Positions 25,778 to 34,224 of a DNA stretch of 64,000 nt are shown in pieces (position 1 is the stretch's first letter; each line of letters starts with the position of its first letter). The stretch is from Streptomyces sp. DH12. Lineage in GTDB: Bacteria > Actinomycetota > Actinomycetes > Streptomycetales > Streptomycetaceae. Below the pieces are notes generated by a model. The model was not told where the DNA came from and did no database searches. It saw nothing but the letters and a program-made list of their open reading frames with translations. The stretch is from the NCBI RefSeq assembly GCF_020873895.1, contig NZ_JAHWGT010000004.1, positions 1 through 64,000 of the forward strand. The letters run 5' to 3'. Both the position numbers and the translations under genes were made by a program.

Positions 25778-26391
25778 GGTGAACAAGCCCCCGTCGGACT
25801 GGTGGTGTGTGGTGGTGGTCGCGGCAGTGGTGCCGGATGAGCGTGCCGGTGCGGGGCGGCCTGGGGCCTCGCGGTCCGGTCGAGCCGGGGCGGTGTCCGC
25901 CTCCGGTCGAGCGGCCCACCCGTTCCGGGCGGCGCTGCACTCACTCTGCGGGGCCACTCGCCGTTCCCGCCATCCACCGGCGGGAACGGGGGACGCTGGA
26001 ACACCCGCACCGGGCATGACCAGCGGAAACACGGAGTGCCTGGAACGCCCGCCTGGAACGGGGAGAGCCGGGGAGCGGCGTGCCGACCGGGTGTGGGAGC
26101 GGGAGAGGCGGGAGGGGGTCGGCAGCGGCGTGCGGGCGCGCGTCGCGGGCGAGCGGCGGGACGTACCTCGCCGGTACGTGGGGGGTGGGCCGGGGTGCGG
26201 GCGCGCGTCGACTGCCGGTGGCGAGTGGCGGGCGGCAGGCTGCGGTCGGCAGGCGGAGGCGGGCGGCAGACGGCGGGGGCAGGCGGCAGACGGCGAGTGG
26301 CAGGCGGCGGGCGGGCGGCAGGCGGCGGCGCGCGGCGGGCCGTACCCCGTCGGCACGGGGGTGGGCCGGTGCGCGGGAAGGGCAGGCCCCG
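25778..26391. repeat. 614-bp intergenic stretch with GGC-rich repeats
   Basis: No gene is supported. Between about 26,220 and 26,340 a G-rich array of ggcaggcggcaga-like units repeats many times. TGGAAC(G/A)C words recur near 25,996-26,060. The promoter of the lipoprotein gene must lie in the left part. Confidence 0.55.
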
Positions 26392-28242
26392 TCAGTCGGT
26401 CGGGGCGGCGCACGGGGTGCCGCGGGGGAACAGGCCGTACGGGGACGCCAGGCGGTACACGCCCGACGCGGGCGCCTGGAGTTCCGTCCACTCGTCGCCC
26501 TGCGCCGTCCTCGCCGACTTCCGCAGGCAGGCGCCGCCCCCGGCGGGCAGCCGCTCGCCCCGCTCGTCCACCAGGGACAGCCACGGCGAGTACCGGACCT
26601 TGACCCGTATCCGGCCGGGCCGCTCGACCCGCAGGGTGAGCACGTCCGGCGCCGCCGCGTCGACCGTCGTCGACGGGCCGGCCAGGGTGCTCGCGCCGCG
26701 CACGGCGAACAGGCGCCAGTGGCCGTCGGACCACACCGGGTCCAGGTACGGCAGGCCCCGCTCGATCAGGGCGGTCTCCTGCGCGGCGCCCGTGTCGGGC
26801 CGGCCGGTGGGCAGCACGACGTACCCCACGGCCCAGCGGTCCAGCCAGGCCCGGTACGTGGCGGGGGTGAGCGTGCCGTCGTAGAAGAGCGGGTTCCGCT
26901 CGATGTCGGCCTGGCGGTTCCAGCCGCGGGCGAGGTTCACGTGCGGGGCGAGCGCGCTGGACTCGCGGTGGCTGCGCGCCGGGACGACCTCGACGCGGGC
27001 CCGCTGTGCGCCCCGGCGCTCCAACTCGTCGAGGAGCGGCGCGGTCCGGCTCGCCCACGAGGCGTGCGGCGTGGTCAGCCGCACGTCGTCGACGCTCTTG
27101 AAGCCGATCCACGCGTGGAACACCAGCAGCGCCGCCAGCAGCGCGTACCGGCCGCGCCGCGTGGCGTACGGCAGCGCCGCCAGCAGCAGCACGCCCGCGA
27201 ACAGCATCGGCAGCCGCGTGACGTTGGAGCCGATCTGCGAGTCGACGAGCCAGGTCAGCAGCGTCCCGGCGACGTACAGGCCCGCCGCCACGCGCACGGT
27301 CCGCCACGCGGGCGGCACCAGTGCCAGGCACAGCGCGCCGAACACCACCGGCAGCAGCACCGTGCCGAACGCCATCGGCTGCGTACCGGAGAACGGGAAC
27401 AGCAGCGCCGTCGCCGCGACGACCAGCACGGGCGGCACGCCCAGCGCGTACGCGGCCGGCCGCCGGCCGTCCAGGAACAGGGCGGCGGCCACCACGCCGA
27501 CGAACAGGCCCGCCACCGGGCTCACGGCGGTCGCCGTACCGGCCAGGAGCGCCGCGGCGGCCCCCCGCGCGCCGCGGTGGCGGCGCCACCGGCAGGGCCA
27601 GGCGAAGACCACGACCGCCGCGCCGAGCGCGCACATCAGCCCCAGGCCGAAGGTGACCCGCCCGGACACGGCGTTGCACAGCAGCGCGAACACCGCGGCG
27701 GACGCGCAGGCGAGGGGGTTGCGGACGGCGCGGCTCCGCACCAGGAGGAGGGCGGTGAGCCCCGCCGAGACCGTCCCGGCGGCCATCATCGTCGTCCGCA
27801 CGCCGAGCAGCGACATCACGTACGGCGACAGCACGCTGTACGACATCGTGTGCATGCCGCCGTACCAGGAGAGGTTGTACGCGGAGCCCGGGTGGCGGGT
27901 CGCGAAGTCCGCCCACGCGTCCTGCGCCGCGAGGTCGCCGCCGCTGTTGGCGACGTACCCGAACCACCCGGCGTGCACCACGGCGGCCAGGGCGGTCGCC
28001 ACGACGACGGGGTGGGTACGCAGCCGCCACCACCGCCGCGGGTCCCCCGGCCCCGGGCGGGCGGGGTCCCGGCCCGCGGGCGCCCGGCGGGCGGCCGGCA
28101 CACGGGCGGGCGCGGGGCTCGCGGACGGCGGGTGCGCGGACGAGGGGTGCGCCCGCGATGACCGGTGTGCGGGGGAGGTGTGCGCGGGCGGCGACGGGTG
28201 TGCGGGCCGCACGTGCGGGCCCGGACCTTCCGTGGTGGTCAC
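26392..28242 (-). CDS. Large integral membrane protein, GT-C/MFS-like
   Basis: A 616-residue polytopic protein. About 70 Pro/His/Ser-rich cytoplasmic residues come first, then roughly eleven membrane segments (from HPVVVATALAAVVHAGWFGYV to ALLAALLVFHAWIGF) and an extracytoplasmic C-terminal domain of about 200 residues. A large first loop (NSGGDLAAQDAWADFATRHPGSAYNLSWYGG) is reminiscent of GT-C glycosyltransferases that use lipid-linked sugars, but I do not see a clear catalytic motif. The GTG at 28242 is chosen, with GGAG eight bases upstream. It lies just downstream of the D-Ala-D-Ala carboxypeptidase gene but after a strong terminator, so it is probably transcribed separately. Confidence 0.7.
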   Translation of the reverse strand: MTTTEGPGPHVRPAHPSPPAHTSPAHRSSRAHPSSAHPPSASPAPARVPAARRAPAGRDPARPGPGDPRRWWRLRTHPVVVATALAAVVHAGWFGYVANSGGDLAAQDAWADFATRHPGSAYNLSWYGGMHTMSYSVLSPYVMSLLGVRTTMMAAGTVSAGLTALLLVRSRAVRNPLACASAAVFALLCNAVSGRVTFGLGLMCALGAAVVVFAWPCRWRRHRGARGAAAALLAGTATAVSPVAGLFVGVVAAALFLDGRRPAAYALGVPPVLVVAATALLFPFSGTQPMAFGTVLLPVVFGALCLALVPPAWRTVRVAAGLYVAGTLLTWLVDSQIGSNVTRLPMLFAGVLLLAALPYATRRGRYALLAALLVFHAWIGFKSVDDVRLTTPHASWASRTAPLLDELERRGAQRARVEVVPARSHRESSALAPHVNLARGWNRQADIERNPLFYDGTLTPATYRAWLDRWAVGYVVLPTGRPDTGAAQETALIERGLPYLDPVWSDGHWRLFAVRGASTLAGPSTTVDAAAPDVLTLRVERPGRIRVKVRYSPWLSLVDERGERLPAGGGACLRKSARTAQGDEWTELQAPASGVYRLASPYGLFPRGTPCAAPTD

Positions 28243-28350
28243 TCCTCGGCTCCCTGTTCCGACCTGCTTCGACCTGCCCGACCGGCTCGGCCTGCCCCGA
28301 CTGCTCCGACCGTTCCGACTGTTCCGACTTCCGCGACCTGCCCGGCAGGA

Positions 28351-28393
28351 CGCGGCCGGGGCGCCCCCGAGGTGCGGGGGCGCCCCGGCCGCG
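28351..28393 (-). terminator. Strong hairpin terminator after the carboxypeptidase gene
   Basis: A perfect 18-bp stem (28351-28368 with 28376-28393) closes a 7-base loop, eight bases from the stop codon. Upstream of it, a run of ccgactgttccgac-like words (28,260-28,330) is a degenerate repeat. Confidence 0.88.
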
Positions 28394-28400
28394 TACCGCG

Positions 28401-31043
28401 TCAGCCGATACGGGTGAGCTTGGCGCCGAAGCCGGGCTCCGCCAGGTCCTTCTGGAGCGCGACGGGCACACTGACCCGGCCCTCGCCGGAGCCGACGGCC
28501 AGCTCGCCGACGACCGTGCCCTCGGCGGCGGTGTGCGGGACGGCCTTGCCGCCGTCGGTGAGGATCAGGTCGACCTCCAGCCCCGCCCAGCCGACCGGCT
28601 TCAGCTCCTTCGTGGCGATGACGGGCGTACGGCCGCCGAGGCCGTCGTCGACGTACCCGACGACGTCGCCCTTCTTCACGACCGCCGCGGACGTGACGCC
28701 CTCCTGCGCCGCCCGGATGAGGTCGCGGCTGAACGTCTCGACGGCCAGCTTCGTCTTCTCGGAGAGCAGCGCGGGCGACTTGACGTTCATGACGACGCCG
28801 AGGACGCGCCGCACCTTGCCGTCGACCACGGTGTTCGCGGACCACAGGAGGTTGCCGCCGGCCGGGGTGGACGTGCCGGTCTTGACGCCGGAGATGCCCG
28901 GCTGGATCAGCAGCGTGTTGCCGTTCTCCAGCCGCTTGCCGATCTGCGGCAGGGTCACGTTCGGCATGTCGACGATCTCGCGGAACGCCGGGTCCTTCAT
29001 GGCCGCCTTGGCCAGCTTCAGCTGGTCGATCGGGGTGGAGACGGTGCCCTTGTCGAAGCCGCTCGCGTCCGTGTACGTCGTGTTGGTCATGCCGAGCTGC
29101 TTGGCGGTGGTGTTCATCTTCTTGATGAACGCCTCCTCCGAGCCCGCGTCCCAGCGCGCCAGCAGGTGGGCGACGTTGTTCGCCGAGCGGATCATCAGCA
29201 GCTGGATCAGCTCGCCCTGCGTGTAGACCTGCCCCTTCTTCACCGGGGCGACCGACCAGTCGGGGTTCTTCGCCTGCTCCTCCGTCAGCTGGTCGATCTC
29301 GATCTTCGGACCGGCGTCCTTGTCCTTGATCGGGTGGTCGCGGAGGAGCACGTACGCCGTCATCGTCTTGGCGACGCTCGCCATCGGCGCGGGCTTCTGC
29401 GGGCCGTAGGTGCCGATCAGGCCGACGCCCTCCACCTCCACCGCGCCCTGGCCCTCGGTGGGCCACGGCATCGCCAGCTTGCCGCCCCCGAAGGTGTACG
29501 TGGGGTCGGCCGACAGGGTCAGCGAAGGGTCGGGCAGCGGACGCAGCATCTGTGCGACCGCGAAGATGATCGCCAGGAGGAGGACGAGCGGGCTCCAGAT
29601 CTTGACCCGGCGCACGAGCGTCCGCACCGGGGTCTCCGGCGGGGGCGGCGTGTTCGTCAGCTCCGCCAGCAGGTCCAGCGGCGGGAGCGGCGGCATCGGC
29701 TGCTGCCTGGTGCGCTCGGCCTCGGTGAGCGAGGCGGACGGCGCGGGCGTCTCGGCGGTGACGTCGTTCGTGGCGGCGGCACGCGGCTGCGCGCCGGACG
29801 CCGAACCGGAAGGCTTCGCACCGGCGGACGTGGACTCGGCGGGGGGCGTGGAGGCGGCGGCCGGCGTGGACGCGGTGGCCGGCGTGGAGGCAGCGGGGGC
29901 CGTCGTGCCGGTGGAGCCCGTGGGGCGCTTGGACGCCGCGGGCCGTACGTCGTCGCTCCGCAGCGGCACGAAGGTGCTCGGCCGCCCGTCGGAGTCGCCG
30001 TCACCGCGGCCGGTCCCGGAATCGGAACCGGCGTCGGCACCGGAATCGGCGTCGGCGGTGTCGCGGGCGCTCGTGTCGCGGGCGGCGCCGGTGGCCCACC
30101 GGGGGGCGGTCCGGCCGGCGGGGGCCTCGTCCGCGCCCTCATCCGCCGGAGCCTTGCCCGCCGGGGCCTTGTCCGCAGGGGCCTTGTCCGCAGGGGCCTC
30201 GCTCGTGGCGGGCGCGCCGGACGGGCTCTTCCCCGACGCCGCCGTGGGCCGGGGCGCGAGCGTCTTGAGCGCGGTCGTGGGCTGGTCCACCGGACCGGCG
30301 GGCCTCCGTACGGTGCCGAAGACCGCGGTGGCCTGGTCGACGCCCCGCCCGGTGTCGGCCGCCGGGGCGGGGGCCTCCCGCTCGTCGTCACCCTCGGCGT
30401 CGTCACGGTCGGCCTCGCCGTCGGCACCGTCGTCGCCGTCACCGTCGCCGCCGTCGTCGCCACCGCCGTGGCGGGCGTCCGCGGCGGGCTCAGCCTTCAC
30501 GGTGGCCTCCGGGGCCTCCGGGGCCTCCGGGGCCTTCGCGGACGAGGCCGGCTCGTCGTCGGCGTCGTCCGTCGCGGCCGGCGCCGCCGGTGCTTCGGGA
30601 GCGTCGGCGGTGTCGGCGGAATCAGTGGTGGCGGCGGTGGCCGCGGTGGCGGAGTCCGACGGCTCCCGCGCCTCGGGCACGGTCGCTCCCCCGGCGGCGG
30701 CCCGCCCCGCGGCGGCCGTACGCTCCCCGGCGGGCTCCTCCGGCGTCTCCGACGCCTTCGGCGAGTCCGGCGTGCCCGGCGCGTCCGGCGTACCCGGCGT
30801 GTCCGGCGCGTCCGAAGGCTCGGGCGCCTCCGACGGCTCCGAGGCGTCCGACACATCCGAGGCGTCCCGCTCCGGCTCGCTCACCTTCGGCGCCTTGAAC
30901 ACCGCGGTCGGCTGGTCCACCCCAGCCGGCCGCGCACCGGGCCGCGCGTCGCCGAAGGCGGCGAGCCGCGGATCGCGCCCGCCCGCAGCCGTCTCCCCCG
31001 GAGACTTCCGCTGCTCCGACTTGTCGGGGGACTCGCCCGCCAC
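28401..31043 (-). CDS. D-alanyl-D-alanine carboxypeptidase with giant cytoplasmic tail
   Basis: Trims the terminal D-Ala from peptidoglycan stem peptides. The C-terminal 400 of 880 residues form a PBP5-type enzyme: a membrane anchor at about 481-500 (KIWSPLVLLLAIIFAVAQML), then SVAK (Ser556/Lys559), SAN (Ser620-Asn622) and KTG (721-723), all catalytic motifs intact. The first 480 residues are cytoplasmic, disordered, Ala/Pro/Glu/Asp-rich, and contain three copies of a DQ(P/A)T(A/T) motif (43-49, 236-242, 253-259). The GTG at 31043 has GGAGG upstream. The tail is far longer than usual and may hold phosphorylation or partner sites (inference). Confidence 0.9.
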   Translation of the reverse strand: MAGESPDKSEQRKSPGETAAGGRDPRLAAFGDARPGARPAGVDQPTAVFKAPKVSEPERDASDVSDASEPSEAPEPSDAPDTPGTPDAPGTPDSPKASETPEEPAGERTAAAGRAAAGGATVPEAREPSDSATAATAATTDSADTADAPEAPAAPAATDDADDEPASSAKAPEAPEAPEATVKAEPAADARHGGGDDGGDGDGDDGADGEADRDDAEGDDEREAPAPAADTGRGVDQATAVFGTVRRPAGPVDQPTTALKTLAPRPTAASGKSPSGAPATSEAPADKAPADKAPAGKAPADEGADEAPAGRTAPRWATGAARDTSARDTADADSGADAGSDSGTGRGDGDSDGRPSTFVPLRSDDVRPAASKRPTGSTGTTAPAASTPATASTPAAASTPPAESTSAGAKPSGSASGAQPRAAATNDVTAETPAPSASLTEAERTRQQPMPPLPPLDLLAELTNTPPPPETPVRTLVRRVKIWSPLVLLLAIIFAVAQMLRPLPDPSLTLSADPTYTFGGGKLAMPWPTEGQGAVEVEGVGLIGTYGPQKPAPMASVAKTMTAYVLLRDHPIKDKDAGPKIEIDQLTEEQAKNPDWSVAPVKKGQVYTQGELIQLLMIRSANNVAHLLARWDAGSEEAFIKKMNTTAKQLGMTNTTYTDASGFDKGTVSTPIDQLKLAKAAMKDPAFREIVDMPNVTLPQIGKRLENGNTLLIQPGISGVKTGTSTPAGGNLLWSANTVVDGKVRRVLGVVMNVKSPALLSEKTKLAVETFSRDLIRAAQEGVTSAAVVKKGDVVGYVDDGLGGRTPVIATKELKPVGWAGLEVDLILTDGGKAVPHTAAEGTVVGELAVGSGEGRVSVPVALQKDLAEPGFGAKLTRIG

Positions 31044-31220
31044 CGTGCCTCCAACCAACGCGTTGTCCGAACCGTGTACCAGTGTCCTGTGTGAGCCCCT
31101 GGGCCCCCGTGCTAGACGAGAACGACATACCTGCCGGTTCCCGCACGAAGCACCCAGGCGCTCTCGACAGATGAATGTGAGAGGGGTCACCCTGTCATTC
31201 ATCCACGCGGGGAGGCATGG

Positions 31221-31955
31221 ATGGGCAGGAGCCGCAGAACACTTCCGGAGGAGCTTCTGCTGCTCGCTCTGGACCCGGCCACGGGTACCACAGCGCAGCC
31301 GCAGTCGCTCGACCTCGGCCTCGCCGGAGCACAGCTAGTGGAGCTGGCTCTGGCAGGACGGATAGCCCCTGACGGGGATCGTATCGCCGTGGTGATGCCA
31401 CGGCCGACAGGAGATCCGACGCTGGACTCCGCACTGGAACTGCTGCGCAGACGCGGCAGCCCGGTACGGGCGGTCCACTGGATAGGCGGGCCCCGGCTGG
31501 GGCTGCGTCAGACGTACCTCTCGCACCTGGAGCGCTGCGGCATGGTCCACGCCGTGGAGAGCCAGATGTGCGGGGTGCTGCCGACGACGCGCTACCAGGC
31601 GACGGACACCGCCATCAGCCGGGAGATCAGGTCCCGGCTGGACAGCGCGATCCGCACCGGCGTACCGCCGGACCCGCGGACCGCCGCCCTGGCCGCGCTC
31701 GCGCACGCGGTCGGCCTGGGCAAGCACCTCTACCCGGGCAACGAGGGGCGTTCGTCGCGCTCCCGGCTCCGGGACCTGATCAGGCACGACCCGATGGGCG
31801 GCCTCGTGGCGCACGCCGTGATGGACGTCCAGAACGGTGTCGGCGCGCCGCCGCGCCGCGCCGCCCCACCGGGAGGCCCAGGGCGGCCGGCCGCCGCCGT
31901 CCCGATGCGGGCGGCGTCGCACCCCGGGCCCATGGCCCGCGTCGCCGCGCGCTGA
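31221..31955 (+). CDS. GOLPH3/GPP34-family protein
   Basis: A 244-residue peripheral-membrane-type protein of the GPP34 family, whose eukaryotic members bind phosphoinositides on Golgi membranes. The bacterial role is unknown, but several copies are normal in Streptomyces. LPEELLLLALDPATG opens the domain. AGAQLVELALAGRI and LRDLIRHDPMGGLVAHAVMDVQNGV follow. The last 45 residues are a Pro/Ala-rich tail. The ATG at 31221 follows a strong GGGGAGG site, and the gene is divergent from the carboxypeptidase gene by 177 bp. Confidence 0.88.
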   Translation: MGRSRRTLPEELLLLALDPATGTTAQPQSLDLGLAGAQLVELALAGRIAPDGDRIAVVMPRPTGDPTLDSALELLRRRGSPVRAVHWIGGPRLGLRQTYLSHLERCGMVHAVESQMCGVLPTTRYQATDTAISREIRSRLDSAIRTGVPPDPRTAALAALAHAVGLGKHLYPGNEGRSSRSRLRDLIRHDPMGGLVAHAVMDVQNGVGAPPRRAAPPGGPGRPAAAVPMRAASHPGPMARVAAR

Positions 31956-32292
31956 ACCACCGGCACGCACCACCGGCGCCGCCCGCACCACCGGCGCCAC
32001 CTGCGCCAAGGACAGCGCACGCACCACCCGCACCGCCCGTACGGGACGTCCCGTACCGGAGCACCACCTGTACGCCCGCACCACCGCACGTCCACCGCAC
32101 CGGCGCCCCCACACGGCCCGGTCGGGAGTCGCACGGGTGCGCGGGGCGGCCCGCACGGCCGTCCCGCGCGTTCGCGTTCGCTCACCCGTGTGGCAATTCT
32201 CCAGCGCCGCACGCCCTTTGGTGGCAGTCTGCTGAGCAGTAGACACGCAGAGCAACGCCAGCTACAGCCAGGCAGCCGGAGGTGCAGTTCCC
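31956..32292. repeat. Intergenic stretch with caccaccgg repeats
   Basis: No gene is supported in these 337 bases. From 31,957 to about 32,110 the DNA is made of gcaccaccggcgcc-type words on a CAC-rich background. The right part should carry the promoter of the following XRE gene. Confidence 0.5.
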
Positions 32293-33153
32293 GTGGCGTC
32301 CAATGTCAACCCCACCGTCAGGCGACGCAGACTGGGCATGGAGCTCCGCCGGCTGCGCGAGCAGAAGGGCATGACGGCGGAGGAGGTCGCCGAGCGGCTG
32401 CTCGTCTCCCAGTCGAAGATCAGCCGCCTGGAGAACGGCCGCCGCTCGATCAGCCAGCGCGACGTGCGGGACCTGTGCGGGGTGTACGAGGTCGAGGACC
32501 GGCGGATCGTCGACTCGCTCATGCAGATGGCGAAGGACTCGCGGCAGCAGGGCTGGTGGCACGCCTTCGGCGACATCCCCTACAGCGTGTACATCGGCCT
32601 GGAGACCGACGCCGCGTCACTGCGCGTCTACGAGCCGCAGATCGTGCCGGGGCTGCTGCAGACCCGGTCGTACGCGGAGGCCGTCATCAACGGCGCGCTG
32701 CCGGAGGCGCCCGTGTCGGAGATCGACAAACGGGTCAACGTCCGCACGCGCCGCCAGGACCGCGTCCACGACGTGGAGAAGCCGCTGCGCCTGTGGGCGG
32801 TGATCGACGAGTCGGCGCTGCGCCGGGTCGTCGGCGGCCGGGACGTGATGGTGGAGCAGCTGGAGTCGCTGATCGAGCTGTCGCACCTGCCGCACGTCAC
32901 GGTGCAGGTGCTGCCCTTCGAGATGGGCGCGCACCCGGGCATCAGCGGGCACTACGCGATCCTGGAGTTCCCCGACGCGACGGACTCCTCGGTCGTGTAC
33001 ATCGAGGGCGTCACCAGCGACCTGTACCTGGAGAAGCCGAACGACGTGCAGCGGTACAGCGTCATGTACGAGCACCTGCGGGCGCAGGCGCTGGGGGTCG
33101 AGCAGACCCGGCAGTTCGTCGCCGGGGTGGCGAAGGACCACGCGGAAGCCTGA
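32293..33153 (+). CDS. XRE regulator with DUF5753 (Scr1/WhiJ-like)
   Basis: A 286-residue protein. The N-terminal helix-turn-helix spans about 10-65 (RRLGMELRRLREQKGMTAEEVAERLLVSQSKISRLENGRRSI), and the rest is a DUF5753 domain (EPQIVPGLLQTRSYAEAVI, WAVIDESALRRVVGG, VQVLPFEMGAHPGISGHYAILEFPD). This family is paired with small DUF397 proteins in Streptomyces, where WhiJ-type pairs influence development and antibiotic production. The GTG at 32293 has GGAGG ten bases upstream. The DUF397 partner follows 247 bp downstream. Confidence 0.92.
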   Translation: MASNVNPTVRRRRLGMELRRLREQKGMTAEEVAERLLVSQSKISRLENGRRSISQRDVRDLCGVYEVEDRRIVDSLMQMAKDSRQQGWWHAFGDIPYSVYIGLETDAASLRVYEPQIVPGLLQTRSYAEAVINGALPEAPVSEIDKRVNVRTRRQDRVHDVEKPLRLWAVIDESALRRVVGGRDVMVEQLESLIELSHLPHVTVQVLPFEMGAHPGISGHYAILEFPDATDSSVVYIEGVTSDLYLEKPNDVQRYSVMYEHLRAQALGVEQTRQFVAGVAKDHAEA

Positions 33154-33400
33154 GCCGGCGGGCCGGAAGTGCGCGTGCGCCGATTGTCGGGGTTCGTCCG
33201 GAAACTACCGATCCGACAGTACGAGGATCGGCACGGTACCCCCTACCGGCTCCCGGCGGAAGGTCGGACGGGAACATGCCATCCGGATGAGTGAACGACC
33301 GCCCCGGACCCGGAGGGTGGGCGAGTAGCGTCGATCACGCCAGCCTGACGGTTGGCGCGACTCCTGCCAGCCAGAACCAGCCAGAACCGGAGTGAACAAC

Positions 33401-33601
33401 ATGGCCATTATTCAGGGCGCCACGGACACCTGGACCAAGTCCTCGTACTCCGGCGGGAACGGCGCGTGCGTCGAGGTCAAGTCCCCCCTCGTCGCCTCGA
33501 TCGCGGTCCGCGACTCCAAGGTGCCCGCGGGCCCGTCGATCTCGTTCGTGCCGGGCGCGTGGAACGCCTTCGTCCGCGAGGTGGGCGCCGGCTCGCTCTG
33601 A
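33401..33601 (+). CDS. DUF397 small protein
   Basis: A 66-residue protein with the DUF397 signature: WTKSSYSGGNGACVEV, then VAVRDSK-type IAVRDSKVPAGPSISF and a WNAFVREV end. It is the partner of the DUF5753 regulator immediately upstream, probably counteracting or binding it. The ATG at 33401 has GGAG eight bases upstream. A GTG nine bases earlier lies inside that site. TAGCGT near 33,325 may be its own -10, so the pair need not be one transcript. Confidence 0.92.
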   Translation: MAIIQGATDTWTKSSYSGGNGACVEVKSPLVASIAVRDSKVPAGPSISFVPGAWNAFVREVGAGSL

Positions 33602-33634
33602 GCCGCGACCCCTCCTCCCCGTGTCGCGACGGAG

Positions 33635-33689
33635 CCCTCTCGACTGGTCCGCCGTCCCCGGCCGAGAGGGAACGGGCCCCTTCGGGCCC
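33635..33689 (+). terminator. Double hairpin terminator
   Basis: CCCTCTCG (33635-33642) pairs with CGAGAGGG (33663-33670), and GGGCCC-cttc-GGGCCC (33674-33689) forms a second compact stem. Both follow the DUF397 stop. Confidence 0.65.
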
Positions 33690-34224
33690 TCCCGCGGCGA
33701 CGGCCCTCGCACACCCCGCCCGCCCCGTTTTCTTGCCGGTCCCTTTTCCGGACCTTTCTGTGAAGTTGGTCGACATACCGGTCAGTACCCGGCAGTGTGA
33801 CCCCTGAACGCGAGCCGCCGGTCCCACGCCTCCCCGCCACGGACCCCGGCACACGAGCCTGTCCTCCTCCCCTCCACGGCCGCACGGGACCCGCATCCCG
33901 CGCGGCCGTCGTCATGCGCGCGCGGAGTCGCGGCAGACCGCCGCGACCCGCGCGCGAGCGCCGGCCGGCACAGGCCCTGACGAAGCGTCCGGTCATCGTC
34001 CGACGGCCCGCGCGCCGGCGACAACGGGCCCGTGGGTCAAGAACCCGTAAAGACGTTCCGCCCGATGGGCAGCGTTCACGTAGGTGACCCGGGAGGGTCT
34101 TGACCGCCTGCCCGTACGGACGGTTCAATCCCCCGAAAGCCCCGCTCCCGCACGGGGTGCCGCTTGACCGCACCGTACTGACGAAGTGCCGTGGCGTTCA
34201 CAGGGCGGACCCCTGGAGGGGGCA
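33690..34224. other. Non-coding stretch before the symporter gene
   Basis: No gene is supported. Arg/Pro-rich open frames on both strands lack start-site support. TTGACC (34,098) followed 18 bases later by TTCAAT is a weak promoter candidate for the symporter. Confidence 0.45.

Noticed and set aside
26392-29466. A 1,000-residue minus-strand open frame extending into the carboxypeptidase gene
   Set aside because: Only its 3' 616 codons look like a protein. The upstream part is out of frame with, and contained in, the carboxypeptidase gene.
33797-34087. A 96-codon plus-strand frame in the gap before the symporter
   Set aside because: It is Arg/Pro-rich with no ribosome-binding site or recognisable motif, and alternatives exist in all frames.
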